Assembly: GCA_041402045.1 (NCBI GenBank)
Contig: JAWKSZ010000124.1
Span: 1 to 6,383 of the forward strand
Direction of reading: 5' to 3'
From: JAGQRJ01 sp041402045
Lineage (GTDB): Bacteria; Planctomycetota; J058
Length of the DNA: 6,383 nucleotides
Shown in pieces: positions 1-5,627 of the stretch. A program made the position numbers and the translations under genes. The notes below the pieces were generated by a model. The model did no database searches. It saw nothing but the letters and a program-made list of their open reading frames with translations, and was not told the DNA's origin. Each line of letters starts with the position of its first letter. The stretch's first letter is position 1.

Positions 1-879
1 GAGCGCTACGGCGACCACCTCCGGGCCCGACGCTGCGCCAAGCGCACGATCTACTGCCAGCAGCTCGACCTGAACGCGCTGCGCAAGGCCCTGGTCGCGG
101 ACGTGCGGAGTCCGGGCGAAGTGACCCTCGCGCACCTGCGCCGCTACCAGCTCGGCCTCTTCAACCGCCAGCTGGCGGCGGCGACCGTCGCCCGGGTCAG
201 CACGCACCTGCGCATGTTCTTCCGCTTCCTGTTCCTCGAAGAGCTGATCGCCACCGACCCCGGCGACCGCCTCGAGCAACCGCGCGTCCCACCCCGCCCT
301 CCCGGGGAGGTGCTCACCTCGGGAGACGTGCAGAAGCTGCTGACTGCCGCCCTCGACAGCCGGACCCCGCTCCGCGACCGCGCGGTCCTCGAGACGCTCT
401 ACTGCACGGGCGTCCGCCGCTCGGAGCTCCTGGGGATCGACGTCTGCGACCTCGACCACCGCGAGCGGACGCTCTTGATTCGCGCCGGCAAGGGCGAGAA
501 GCCGCGCGTGCTCCCGGTCGCACCCACCTGCTACGACGCCCTCCAGCACTACCTGACCTTCGGCCGGCCCCCGCTCGAGCGCGAGCCGAGCCCCGCCCTG
601 TTCCTGGGGGTCAAGGGCCGGCGGTTGTGCGAGGCAGGGATCTCACGCCTGCTCCACGACCTCGGCGAGCGCGCCGGGATCGAGAAGCGAGTCACCCCGC
701 ACTGCTTCCGCCGGACCTGTGCCACGGGCCTCCTCAAGAACGGCACGAACCTCAAGGTGATCCAGACGATCCTCGGCCACGAGAGCCTGGAGACCACGAG
801 CCTCTACCTCTGCCTCAGCCCCGACGAGATCCGGGAAGAGGTGCTGACCCACCACCCCCGGGAGCGCTTCCAGGCATGA
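1..879 (+). CDS. Tyrosine recombinase/integrase, first of tandem pair (5' end outside window)
   Basis: Site-specific DNA strand-exchange enzyme of the phage-integrase/XerCD superfamily. The frame is open from base 1 (reading ERYGDHLRARRC...) with no start codon before a GTG at 103 that falls inside the core-binding domain, so the true start lies upstream and probably only a few tens of residues are missing. Numbering from the first complete codon (292 residues visible), residues 1-95 form the helical core-binding domain and about 105-285 the catalytic domain. The catalytic set is complete: Arg139 in TGVRRSE, Lys164 in AGKGEK, His234 and Arg237 in HCFRR, His260 in LGHES and the nucleophile Tyr269 in TSLYL. 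Nothing looks inactivated. The stop overlaps the ATG of the next recombinase (ATGA), so the two are translationally coupled. The position and size fit the middle gene of a recombinase trio, but the upstream gene is not visible. Confidence 0.93.
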   Translation, partial: ERYGDHLRARRCAKRTIYCQQLDLNALRKALVADVRSPGEVTLAHLRRYQLGLFNRQLAAATVARVSTHLRMFFRFLFLEELIATDPGDRLEQPRVPPRPPGEVLTSGDVQKLLTAALDSRTPLRDRAVLETLYCTGVRRSELLGIDVCDLDHRERTLLIRAGKGEKPRVLPVAPTCYDALQHYLTFGRPPLEREPSPALFLGVKGRRLCEAGISRLLHDLGERAGIEKRVTPHCFRRTCATGLLKNGTNLKVIQTILGHESLETTSLYLCLSPDEIREEVLTHHPRERFQA

Positions 880-1982
880 CCCAGGGCGGCGAGACCCAGG
901 TGGCTGAGACGGAGACGCAGGCAGCGCCCGCTCGCGGGGTAAGGCGACAGACCCCGGCGCGTGAGCGCGTCCAGCTCCGACCCTCCGATCCGCCGGAGCT
1001 CCTCGCCCTGGTCGAGCACCAGCGCCTCAAGAACCTGGCCCCGGCCACGATCCACGCCCGGGTCAAGCTCCTGCGCCAGCTCGCGGCTTGGCTGGGCGAG
1101 GGGTCGTCGCTCTCTGCCGTTCGCCGAGGCGACCTCCGTCGCTTCCTCGGCCGCGACCGCGGCGGGGGCCAGGTCAAGCGCGCCACCTACTTCGGCGAGG
1201 TCTCGCACCTGCGCGTGGCTTACGCCGCGCTGCGCGAGCTGGGAGTCGTGGCCGTCAGCCCCGCGACCGGGCTCCGCGTCGAGCGCGTGCCGTCCTCGCG
1301 TCAGCCGCTGCGCCTGGAGTCTGTAGAGGACGTGCTCTCCTCTGCCGGCACCCTGCACTTGCCCGAGACGCCCAAGCGCGTCGCCAAGACCCTGCGCGAT
1401 CGAGCGCTACTCGAGCTGGTCTTTGCGACCGGCATGCGCCTCTCCGAGCTGGGGGCCGTGCGCTTGACCGACGTTGACCTCCAGGGCGCCTCGGTCCTCG
1501 TGCGCCGCGCCAAGCGCGGGGAGTCCCGGCGCTTGCCGCTCACGCCTGCCTGCGTCGAGGCGCTGAAGCGCTACCTCGAGGCGGCGCGCCCGCTCTTGGT
1601 CCAGATCTCCGAGCACGCAGGCGACGGGGCGCTCTTCGTGAGCACCCACGGTCGGGGCCTGACTGCGTCGGGTGTGCACAAGGTCGTGATCGCCGCAGCC
1701 AAGCGCTGCGGAGTACGCGGCTATCCGCACGTCTTCCGCCGGACCCTCGCGACCGAGCTCGCGCGCGCCGGGGCGAGCCTCCCCGCGATCCAGGTCTTGC
1801 TCGGACACGCCCACCTCAGCACCACCGGGGACTACGTCGGGATCTCGGTCCATGACATGCGCCCTGCCCTCGACTTGCTGGACTCACAGCGGCCGCCCGG
1901 ACATAGTGCGACCAAGCTCTCTGGCAATTCGACAAAGCTCCAGCGGCAACTGTTTCACGCGGAGCACGTAGGCGCGGCGTAA
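876..1982 (+). CDS. Tyrosine recombinase/integrase, second of tandem pair
   Basis: A 368-aa site-specific tyrosine recombinase. The ATG at 876 overlaps the previous stop by four bases, and a GGGAG lies 11 bases upstream. The frame stays open further upstream to 627, but that stretch runs inside the preceding gene and reads as a Pro/Arg-rich shadow, so 876 is the better start. Residues 1-35 are a polar, probably disordered leader, about 38-140 the core-binding domain and about 145-335 the catalytic domain. The active site is complete: Arg188 (TGMRLSE), Lys213 (RAKRGE), His285 and Arg288 (PHVFRR), His311 (LGHAHLS) and Tyr320 (TGDYV). The C-terminal 30 residues contain a doubled heptad (ATKLSGN/STKLQRQ) encoded by a 21-bp DNA repeat, suggesting that the coding end doubles as element-end DNA. 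It differs clearly from the first recombinase, so it is a partner rather than a recent duplicate. Cooperation of the two enzymes is inferred from the overlap. Confidence 0.93.
   Translation: MTQGGETQVAETETQAAPARGVRRQTPARERVQLRPSDPPELLALVEHQRLKNLAPATIHARVKLLRQLAAWLGEGSSLSAVRRGDLRRFLGRDRGGGQVKRATYFGEVSHLRVAYAALRELGVVAVSPATGLRVERVPSSRQPLRLESVEDVLSSAGTLHLPETPKRVAKTLRDRALLELVFATGMRLSELGAVRLTDVDLQGASVLVRRAKRGESRRLPLTPACVEALKRYLEAARPLLVQISEHAGDGALFVSTHGRGLTASGVHKVVIAAAKRCGVRGYPHVFRRTLATELARAGASLPAIQVLLGHAHLSTTGDYVGISVHDMRPALDLLDSQRPPGHSATKLSGNSTKLQRQLFHAEHVGAA
1909..1950 (+). repeat. Imperfect 21-bp tandem repeat at the 3' end of the recombinase gene
   Basis: Two adjacent 21-bp units (1909-1929 and 1930-1950) share the core CGAC-x-AAGCTC and a later GGCAA or GCAA block. 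They lie inside the coding end of the second recombinase and produce the heptads ATKLSGN and STKLQRQ. Short direct repeats next to the terminal recombinase gene are what one expects of recombinase binding arms at an element end. That role is inferred; the repeat itself is seen directly. Confidence 0.5.
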
Positions 1983-2011
1983 GCCCAACGTTCACCTCGC
2001 GAGTGTGAAAC
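1952..2011. repeat. Inverted repeat GTTTCAC/GTGAAAC spanning the recombinase stop; candidate element end or att site
   Basis: GTTTCAC at 1952-1958 is perfectly inverted as GTGAAAC at 2005-2011, with 46 bases between the arms, and the recombinase stop codon (1980-1982) lies between them. The hexamer ACGTTC also occurs twice, at 1988-1993 and 2019-2024. The stretch has more A and T than its surroundings. It sits exactly between the last recombinase and the first recognisable Rhs codons (from about 2016), so it is the best place for a recombination boundary. The arms are only seven bases, so chance cannot be excluded. Confidence 0.4.
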
Positions 2012-2015
2012 TAAA

Positions 2016-2063
2016 TACACGTTCGGGGGCAACGCGCCGACGTCTGCGTCCGATCCGATGGGC
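2016..2063 (+). other. Residual 3' end of an Rhs repeat-associated core (in frame with the toxin)
   Basis: Upstream of the first ATG of the toxin gene the same frame is open back to the recombinase stop at 1980-1982. It encodes YTFGGNAPTSASDPMG, ending at 2063. The pattern Y-x-F-x-x-N-x-P-x4-D-P-x-G is the hallmark that closes the Rhs repeat-associated core, where the shell ends and the variable toxin tip begins. About five codons before the Tyr (reading CETK and its flank) have no recognisable Rhs character, so homology appears to start near 2010-2016. The rest of the Rhs protein, which normally precedes this by several hundred residues or more, is absent and replaced by the recombinase gene. 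The ATG at 2058 is the Met of DPMG and was not originally a start codon. Confidence 0.7.
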
Positions 2064-3590
2064 ACGAGCTCAGTATTCGCCATGAGCGCCTCCGAGGTCG
2101 CGTGCATGAGTTGGGGCAACTTCCTCTGGCACATGAATCCGTATTTCCTACTGGAGGACGTCGCAGACGGAATCGTAGGCCTCTACGAAGCATGGCTGGG
2201 CCTACAGCAATCAGTCGCTGACGCAGCCCACCAGCGAAACCTCAACACAGACGACCCCTGGAGCGAGGCCATGCTCCAGGCACAACGCCGCGGCACCATT
2301 CAGAGCGGCATGGAGAACCTGCATACGCTCACGCAGGCTGCGTTCGCGGCTAACGTGGCACTGCTCCTGGGCGGGGGCCCTGGCAGCTTGATTCGGCCCG
2401 GCGCGGGCATGCGGGCTCCCCACCCAGGCGCCAAGTTCCCGAAGTCGAGGGGCTTGGGTGGCGCCCCCGGGCCTTCGAAGGCCCGGAGCCTCGCTCGCAA
2501 GTCGGGTAGCGCCGCTGCCCGGACGTCCAATGGATCCATAGGGTGCTTCCTCGCGGGCACGCAGATTGAGATCTTGGATGGCCCGAGGGAGATCCAGGAC
2601 GTGCGAGAAGGAGATCTGGTCCTCGCCCGCGATCCGGCTACCGGGGAGCAAGGCTACAAGCGCGTTGTCCGCCTGTTCCGTGGCCACACCGATCAGGTCG
2701 TCTACCTGCGGATCGCCAAGGCCGCCTCGACCCAGCGCGGACGCGGCGAGCGGCACCGGGTCGGCCAAGAGAAGGGAGGTTCCTCGTCTGACGGCGAGGA
2801 CGGCTCAGACCCAGACCCAGACTCAAGCCAGCAGATCCGCTGCACGACCGAGCACCCGTTCTGGGTCCAGGGCCGGGGCTGGGTCGCGGCCAAGGATCTC
2901 AAGCCCGGCGATCAGCTCCTCGGCTCCGAAGGCGAGCAGCTCGTCGTCACGGCGCACGAGGTGCGCCAGGAGGAGGCCGACCACTACAACTTCGAGGTCG
3001 AGGACTGGCATACGTATTTTGTTTCCGAGACCGAGGACGATCCTGCGGTCTGGGTTCACAACACCTGTCTGCGGTCATGGGAGCAGCCGGGCGGCATGGA
3101 CCGGCTCCGCGCCTCGGCGGCTCGGGTCAGAGCAGGGTCAGGGCGTCACAGCCTCACCGGAGAGGTAAGACGAGGCGGCCAAACTGTGCGACAGGGCACC
3201 TACGTGAGTGGCGCTCCCGGTGGTGGGCGGTTGAACCAAGCAGAGTCGCTTGCCACACACACCGAGGCGAAGTTCCTCGCGGAGGGCGGCATCCAGGCAG
3301 GTGATCGGCTTGTCATGAGCGGCCTGTCCAACCCCTGCGCCCCGGGTTGCGCTCCTGCTATCCGAGCCGCTGTCGAAGGATCCGGCGCTAGCGCCATCTA
3401 CCGCGCGGCACGAACCGGGCAGACATGGCGCTGGCAGCCGTTCTCGCATCCCACCCTCAAGGGCACAGTTCTTCAGGAGGTCTATCAGGGCGGCGACATC
3501 GTTCAGTCGTTCCGCTACTGGCGAAACTCCCAGGGCCTGTGGACGCGAGCTGAATACTTCAGACCTGGCCCGGTCAGTCCCCTAGACTAA
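2058..3590 (+). CDS. Orphan Rhs-type toxin tip: pretoxin region, HINT domain and C-terminal deaminase toxin
   Basis: C-terminal part of a polymorphic toxin, 510 aa from this ATG. Residues 1-110 are a pretoxin region with predicted helices (NPYFLLEDVADGIVGLYEAW), and 111-160 a Gly/Pro/Ala/Arg linker. Residues 161-335 are a HINT self-cleavage domain starting at Cys163 (GCFLAGTQIE), with TEHPFWV at 264-270 and ending in VHN at 333-335; processing there would free the toxin. An unusual acidic, disordered insert lies at about 222-258. The toxin, about 337-510, is a nucleic-acid deaminase-fold domain: HTE (His401, Glu403) plus PCAPGC (Cys427, Cys431) supply the zinc and proton-shuttle residues. The surrounding pattern (GDRLVMSG before PC, TWRWQ after) resembles the Pput_2613-like family. 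There is no signal peptide, Rhs shell or secretion domain. The frame is open upstream to 1983, so 2058 is only the first ATG. ATG 2106 (residue 17) has GAGG eight bases upstream and may be the start now in use. Its immunity gene probably follows 24 bases later. Confidence 0.85.
   Translation: MGTSSVFAMSASEVACMSWGNFLWHMNPYFLLEDVADGIVGLYEAWLGLQQSVADAAHQRNLNTDDPWSEAMLQAQRRGTIQSGMENLHTLTQAAFAANVALLLGGGPGSLIRPGAGMRAPHPGAKFPKSRGLGGAPGPSKARSLARKSGSAAARTSNGSIGCFLAGTQIEILDGPREIQDVREGDLVLARDPATGEQGYKRVVRLFRGHTDQVVYLRIAKAASTQRGRGERHRVGQEKGGSSSDGEDGSDPDPDSSQQIRCTTEHPFWVQGRGWVAAKDLKPGDQLLGSEGEQLVVTAHEVRQEEADHYNFEVEDWHTYFVSETEDDPAVWVHNTCLRSWEQPGGMDRLRASAARVRAGSGRHSLTGEVRRGGQTVRQGTYVSGAPGGGRLNQAESLATHTEAKFLAEGGIQAGDRLVMSGLSNPCAPGCAPAIRAAVEGSGASAIYRAARTGQTWRWQPFSHPTLKGTVLQEVYQGGDIVQSFRYWRNSQGLWTRAEYFRPGPVSPLD
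2094..2097 (+). promoter_or_regulatory. Possible Shine-Dalgarno for an internal start at 2106
   Basis: GAGG lies eight bases before the in-frame ATG at 2106. The ATGs at 2058 and 2082 have no purine-rich site at a suitable distance. If the severed toxin gene is translated on its own, 2106 is the start with the best local support. Organisms of this type often do without strong Shine-Dalgarno sites, so this is weak evidence. Confidence 0.25.
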
Positions 3591-3614
3591 CCATGAGCAG
3601 ACGCGAGGGCATCC

Positions 3615-4058
3615 ATGCCACCCCCGATCCACCACGAGCAGTTGGGAACCCTGACATGGGAGGGGGACGAGCTTAGGGGCTCCGTCCACCTCGCTAGCGT
3701 CCAGGCCGCCGTGCCGATCTGGATTTCCTCTGACCTCAAGACTCCCACCGAAGGAGATCTTCTAGCCGTGGTGGAGACCGCTGCCGCCCTGGTCTCTCAG
3801 CTCTCGCCGGGGGTCCTCGAACGGATGGCGGGTCGAGCGGCTCACGACGTAATGGAAGCGGTCGTGGCGCAAGAAGGCGGGGCACCTCAAGCGGTGGAGG
3901 TCAAGCAGTTTCAGGCTGAGTTGGTTCTCCAAGGGCTCCACTTCACTGCCGATAGCGTGATGCTCATCTGGGACGCGGCGCAGTCGTTCCCGGGACAGCG
4001 CATCACTGCCCAGTGCTCTGCCGATCTTGAGGTCGTTGAGGTCATGGTGCAGGAGTGA
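3615..4058 (+). CDS. Probable cognate immunity protein for the deaminase toxin (DUF2262-like)
   Basis: A 147-aa acidic, soluble protein with no signal peptide or membrane segment. The ATG at 3615 has GAGGG at 3605-3609, five bases upstream; an ATG at 3593 opens only a 26-codon frame that soon stops. The gene starts 24 bases after the toxin stop in the same direction, the usual toxin-immunity layout, so it should bind and block the deaminase tip in the cytoplasm. The order of elements resembles DUF2262 proteins as I remember them: an N-terminal beta hairpin (LGTLTWEGDELRGSV), a VPIWISSD strand, a helical middle (LLAVVETAAALVSQL), then FQAELVLQGLHF, the strand DSVMLIWDA, FPGQRITA and a final beta strand (ADLEVVEVMV). 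Family assignment is from pattern memory and tentative. The immunity role rests mainly on position. Confidence 0.7.
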   Translation: MPPPIHHEQLGTLTWEGDELRGSVHLASVQAAVPIWISSDLKTPTEGDLLAVVETAAALVSQLSPGVLERMAGRAAHDVMEAVVAQEGGAPQAVEVKQFQAELVLQGLHFTADSVMLIWDAAQSFPGQRITAQCSADLEVVEVMVQE

Positions 4059-4078
4059 CCTCCAAAACCACCCCAAAA

Positions 4079-4143
4079 CGCCCCGTTCCCCATCAACACG
4101 ACCCAAACCATAGGCCACCCCTCGAACGGCCCAAAACGGGGCG
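4079..4143. repeat. 9-bp inverted repeat after the toxin-immunity operon
   Basis: CGCCCCGTT (4079-4087) is perfectly inverted as AACGGGGCG (4135-4143) with 47 bases between. The same stretch carries the direct repeat CCCAAAACG at 4072-4080 and 4130-4138. The position, 21 bases past the immunity stop, would suit transcript ending, but the long loop and lack of a T-run make a classic terminator unlikely. Nothing else was recognised between 4059 and 4186. Confidence 0.35.
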
Positions 4144-4186
4144 ATATGAGCCTCACAGAGGGTCGTCTGGTGAGCGATGTCGATCT

Positions 4187-4306
4187 GCGTCGAGCGTCGA
4201 GCGCCGAGCGCAGAGCGTCGAGCTTGGTCACCACCACCGCGCAGAGCGTCGAGCGTCGAGCTTGCTCACCACGACCGCGTCGAGCGCAGAGCGTCGAGCG
4301 TTGACC
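4187..4306 (+). repeat. Heptamer-based degenerate tandem repeat (GCGTCGA family)
   Basis: The nonamer GCGTCGAGC occurs perfectly at 4187, 4194, 4215, 4246, 4253, 4277 and 4291. Where copies adjoin they overlap by two bases, so the true unit is the 7-mer GCGTCGA. Variants GCGCCGAGC (4201) and GCGTTGACC (4298), plus CGCAGAGC pieces, fill gaps. A larger unit is also visible: AGCTTGGTCACCACCACCGCG at 4221-4241 recurs with two changes at 4259-4279, a 38-base offset. A seven-base unit shifts frame every copy, so the stretch is unlikely to be coding although open frames cross it. Confidence 0.8.
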
Positions 4307-4340
4307 TTCGCCACCAAGCCGCCCCGCTCACCCAACCCCC

Positions 4341-4428
4341 GGCCCTGCGGGCCGCTCCCCCGTCCGTAGGTTCGGGTCCAAAGCACCTCTCGGCACCGTC
4401 GAACGACCGCCGTCGGCTCGCCCATGAA
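4341..4428 (+). repeat. 88-bp dispersed repeat, copy 1 (GC palindrome, conserved tail and extension)
   Basis: It begins with GGCCCTGCGGGCCGC followed by TCCCCCGTCC. The common tail GTAGGTTCGGGTCCAAAG follows, and then an extension through CACCTCTCGGCACCGTCG to CGCCCATGAA. The whole 88 bases recur at 5658-5745 with a single difference (TGC to TAC in the palindrome loop). Short open frames across it are by-products and have no coding character. Confidence 0.9.
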
Positions 4429-4451
4429 GCACGGGTCTGCGTTGGGGGTCC

Positions 4452-4535
4452 GGCCCTGCGGGCCGCTCCCCCGTCCTGGAGAACGCGCTGGCGGCCCTGC
4501 GGGCCGCTCCCCCGTCCGTAGGTTCGGGTCCAAAG
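4452..4535 (+). repeat. GC-palindrome array, two heads and one tail
   Basis: Two copies of the head GGCCCTGCGGGCCGCTCCC (starting 4452 and 4493) are each followed by CCGTCC. Only the second carries the tail GTAGGTTCGGGTCCAAAG, which ends at 4535. Each head can fold into a seven-pair hairpin, GCGGCCC/GGGCCGC around TGC. The array lies in the gap before the small zinc-site gene. Confidence 0.9.
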
Positions 4536-4576
4536 ACTTGTAGACGATGACGGCAGGCAGGTGAGGCCGCTGGAGC

Positions 4577-4582
4577 AGGGGG
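4577..4582 (+). promoter_or_regulatory. Ribosome binding site that points to GTG start 4588
   Basis: AGGGGG ends five bases before the in-frame GTG at 4588, a good spacing, but lies 14 bases from the ATG at 4597. It therefore favours the GTG start, which adds three residues. An earlier in-frame GTG at 4561 has only a weak AGGCAG upstream. Confidence 0.45.
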
Positions 4583-4587
4583 TAGTC

Positions 4588-4788
4588 GTGGTCACGATGA
4601 TTGTGCGGAGAGTGCATTCGACGGTTCAGTGCGAGGCCGACACGGAGTGCTCCAACCCGCTGAGAGTGAACGTCGTCACTGGAGACGCGGACATCTGGCT
4701 CTGCGCCGAGCACGGGCGACTACTTGCGACGCTGGTGTTGGAGGCCATTGGCCAGGACGAGGAAGGAGAGCCGGCTTCCGACGCCTAA
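4588..4788 (+). CDS. Small hypothetical protein with a Cys/His zinc-site pattern
   Basis: A 66-aa protein from GTG 4588 (or 63 aa from ATG 4597). The spacing C15-x5-C21-x17-C39-x2-H42, the last part in WLCAEHG, looks like a single zinc site of the compact zinc-ribbon type seen in many small phage and accessory proteins. A beta hairpin is likely at LRVNVVTGDADIWL, followed by a helix (LLATLVLEAIG) and an acidic tail. I do not recognise the family and assign no function. Composition changes sharply from the repeats upstream to a normal coding pattern here, which supports a real gene. It converges on the minus-strand gene: its TAA and that gene's TAG share two bases, so the coding regions overlap by three bases. 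Confidence 0.55.
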   Translation: MVTMIVRRVHSTVQCEADTECSNPLRVNVVTGDADIWLCAEHGRLLATLVLEAIGQDEEGEPASDA

Positions 4789-5444
4789 TCGGTAGGGCTC
4801 GCCGGACGCCGTTCGTTACACGGCCGGCCACGAGCGGCGAGCGCCTTCTCTATCAAGACTCGCTGAGCGGCCTGTTCAACCTCGCCCGCATCTATGACGT
4901 CCAAAGCAGACCGGACTGTGCGAACTGCATCCAGCGCCACATCTTCCACCGGCTGTTGAGACCTTGACGCCACCGCACATGCCCATGAGAGGGCGTGGGC
5001 TGCCTGAGAGGCCCTTGGGTCCTCGTAGCTCGCCCGCGCCCACGTTGCGTCCAGGGTTGCTTGCTTAGCAAGGGAACGGTGTCTCTCGCATGGGCATGTG
5101 ACCCAGTCCGCAGCCGCTTGGAGTGCGACGTCGAGGCGTTCGTCCCATGGCCAAGCCCAGCGTTCGCGCACAAGTTCGGCGACGCCGAGCGCAGCGATCC
5201 CGCACGCAGTGCACCCCCAGCGGGCAAGCCCCAGAACCCATTCCTCCAGGTCGCCAGGGAGGTCGTGCTCCTTTGGTCCAAGCGCGAGGCGACTGGCCTC
5301 CTGCCCGCAGTAGGCCGCCAACTCCAGCCGCTCCTGCGTCAGCTCCCCAATGCGCACCCGCTCCAGCAGATACGCGGCCTCGTCCTCAACGCTGTCTGTC
5401 TCTTTCCACCGTCGCTCTAGCTCGCGCAGGCGCTCGTCGCTCAT
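4785..5444 (-). CDS. Header-domain protein with Imm5-like helical C-terminal domain
   Basis: A 219-aa protein starting at MSDERL; a purine-rich GAGAGA lies six bases upstream. An in-frame ATG ten codons earlier (5474) is less likely because the second gene of this type begins exactly at the same Met. Residues 1-34 are the shared header (MSDERLRELERRWKET, then EDEAAYLLERVR), a charged helical segment, and 35-56 continue as LTQERLELAAYCGQEASRLA. Residues 68-185 are rich in Ala and Trp and look all-helical: LARWGCTACGIAAL, PWDERLDVALQAAADWV, CPCERH, then DPRASQAAHALSWACA. The order of a W-x3-C helix, 'RLDVALQAAADWV' and Ala-rich repeats resembles the Imm5 putative immunity domain, an assignment from memory of the pattern. 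It is probably cytoplasmic, with no signal or membrane segment. If it is an immunity protein, its partner is not visible here, since the neighbouring toxin already has a closer candidate. Confidence 0.8.
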   Translation of the reverse strand: MSDERLRELERRWKETDSVEDEAAYLLERVRIGELTQERLELAAYCGQEASRLALGPKEHDLPGDLEEWVLGLARWGCTACGIAALGVAELVRERWAWPWDERLDVALQAAADWVTCPCERHRSLAKQATLDATWARASYEDPRASQAAHALSWACAVASRSQQPVEDVALDAVRTVRSALDVIDAGEVEQAAQRVLIEKALAARGRPCNERRPASPTD

Positions 5445-5627
5445 CGCGCTTCTCTCACTCTCGAAGGGTCCCATTGGTCAGATGAGGCAGTCTTGAAGGT
5501 TCGCGACCCCAATTCTCCCGCGCCAGGTTCTCGATCGAGGGGCAGTTGGACCGTCCGGCAGCCCTCCCATGCCCCGAGTACACACCATGAGCCCGGCGAA
5601 GTCGAGTCTGGAATGGTGAGTCTGGGC
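5445..5627. other. Spacer without recognised gene
   Basis: This unique-sequence stretch lies between the start of the 219-aa gene and the next repeat array. Short open frames on both strands run straight into the repeats and lack coding character or start signals. The promoter of the 219-aa minus-strand gene should lie here, but I see no convincing -35/-10 pair. Confidence 0.4.

Noticed and set aside
627..875. N-terminal extension of the second recombinase back to an ATG at 627
   Set aside because: It lies wholly inside the first recombinase in another frame and reads as Pro/Arg/Asp-rich shadow sequence. The ATGA overlap start at 876 is far more plausible.
804..1358. Long minus-strand open frame opposite the recombinases
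   Set aside because: High GC makes long antisense frames common. This one mirrors codon positions of two clear recombinase genes and has no recognisable domain.
3593..3673. Short frame from ATG 3593 just after the toxin stop
   Set aside because: It gives only 26 residues before a stop. The 3615 start in another frame has a good ribosome site and a long reading frame.
4079..4143. Rho-independent terminator after the immunity gene
   Set aside because: The arms pair over nine bases but the loop is 47 bases and no T-run follows, so it is listed only as an inverted repeat.
4055..4369. Plus-strand frame overlapping the immunity stop (GTGA)
   Set aside because: Most of it is a translation of the GCGTCGA repeat and the first palindrome, with no family-like sequence. 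The overlap is probably chance.
4369..4379. GGTTCGGGTCC in the repeat tail looks like a tRNA T-arm
   Set aside because: No acceptor, D-arm or anticodon arm surrounds any of the copies. The resemblance is limited to 11 bases.
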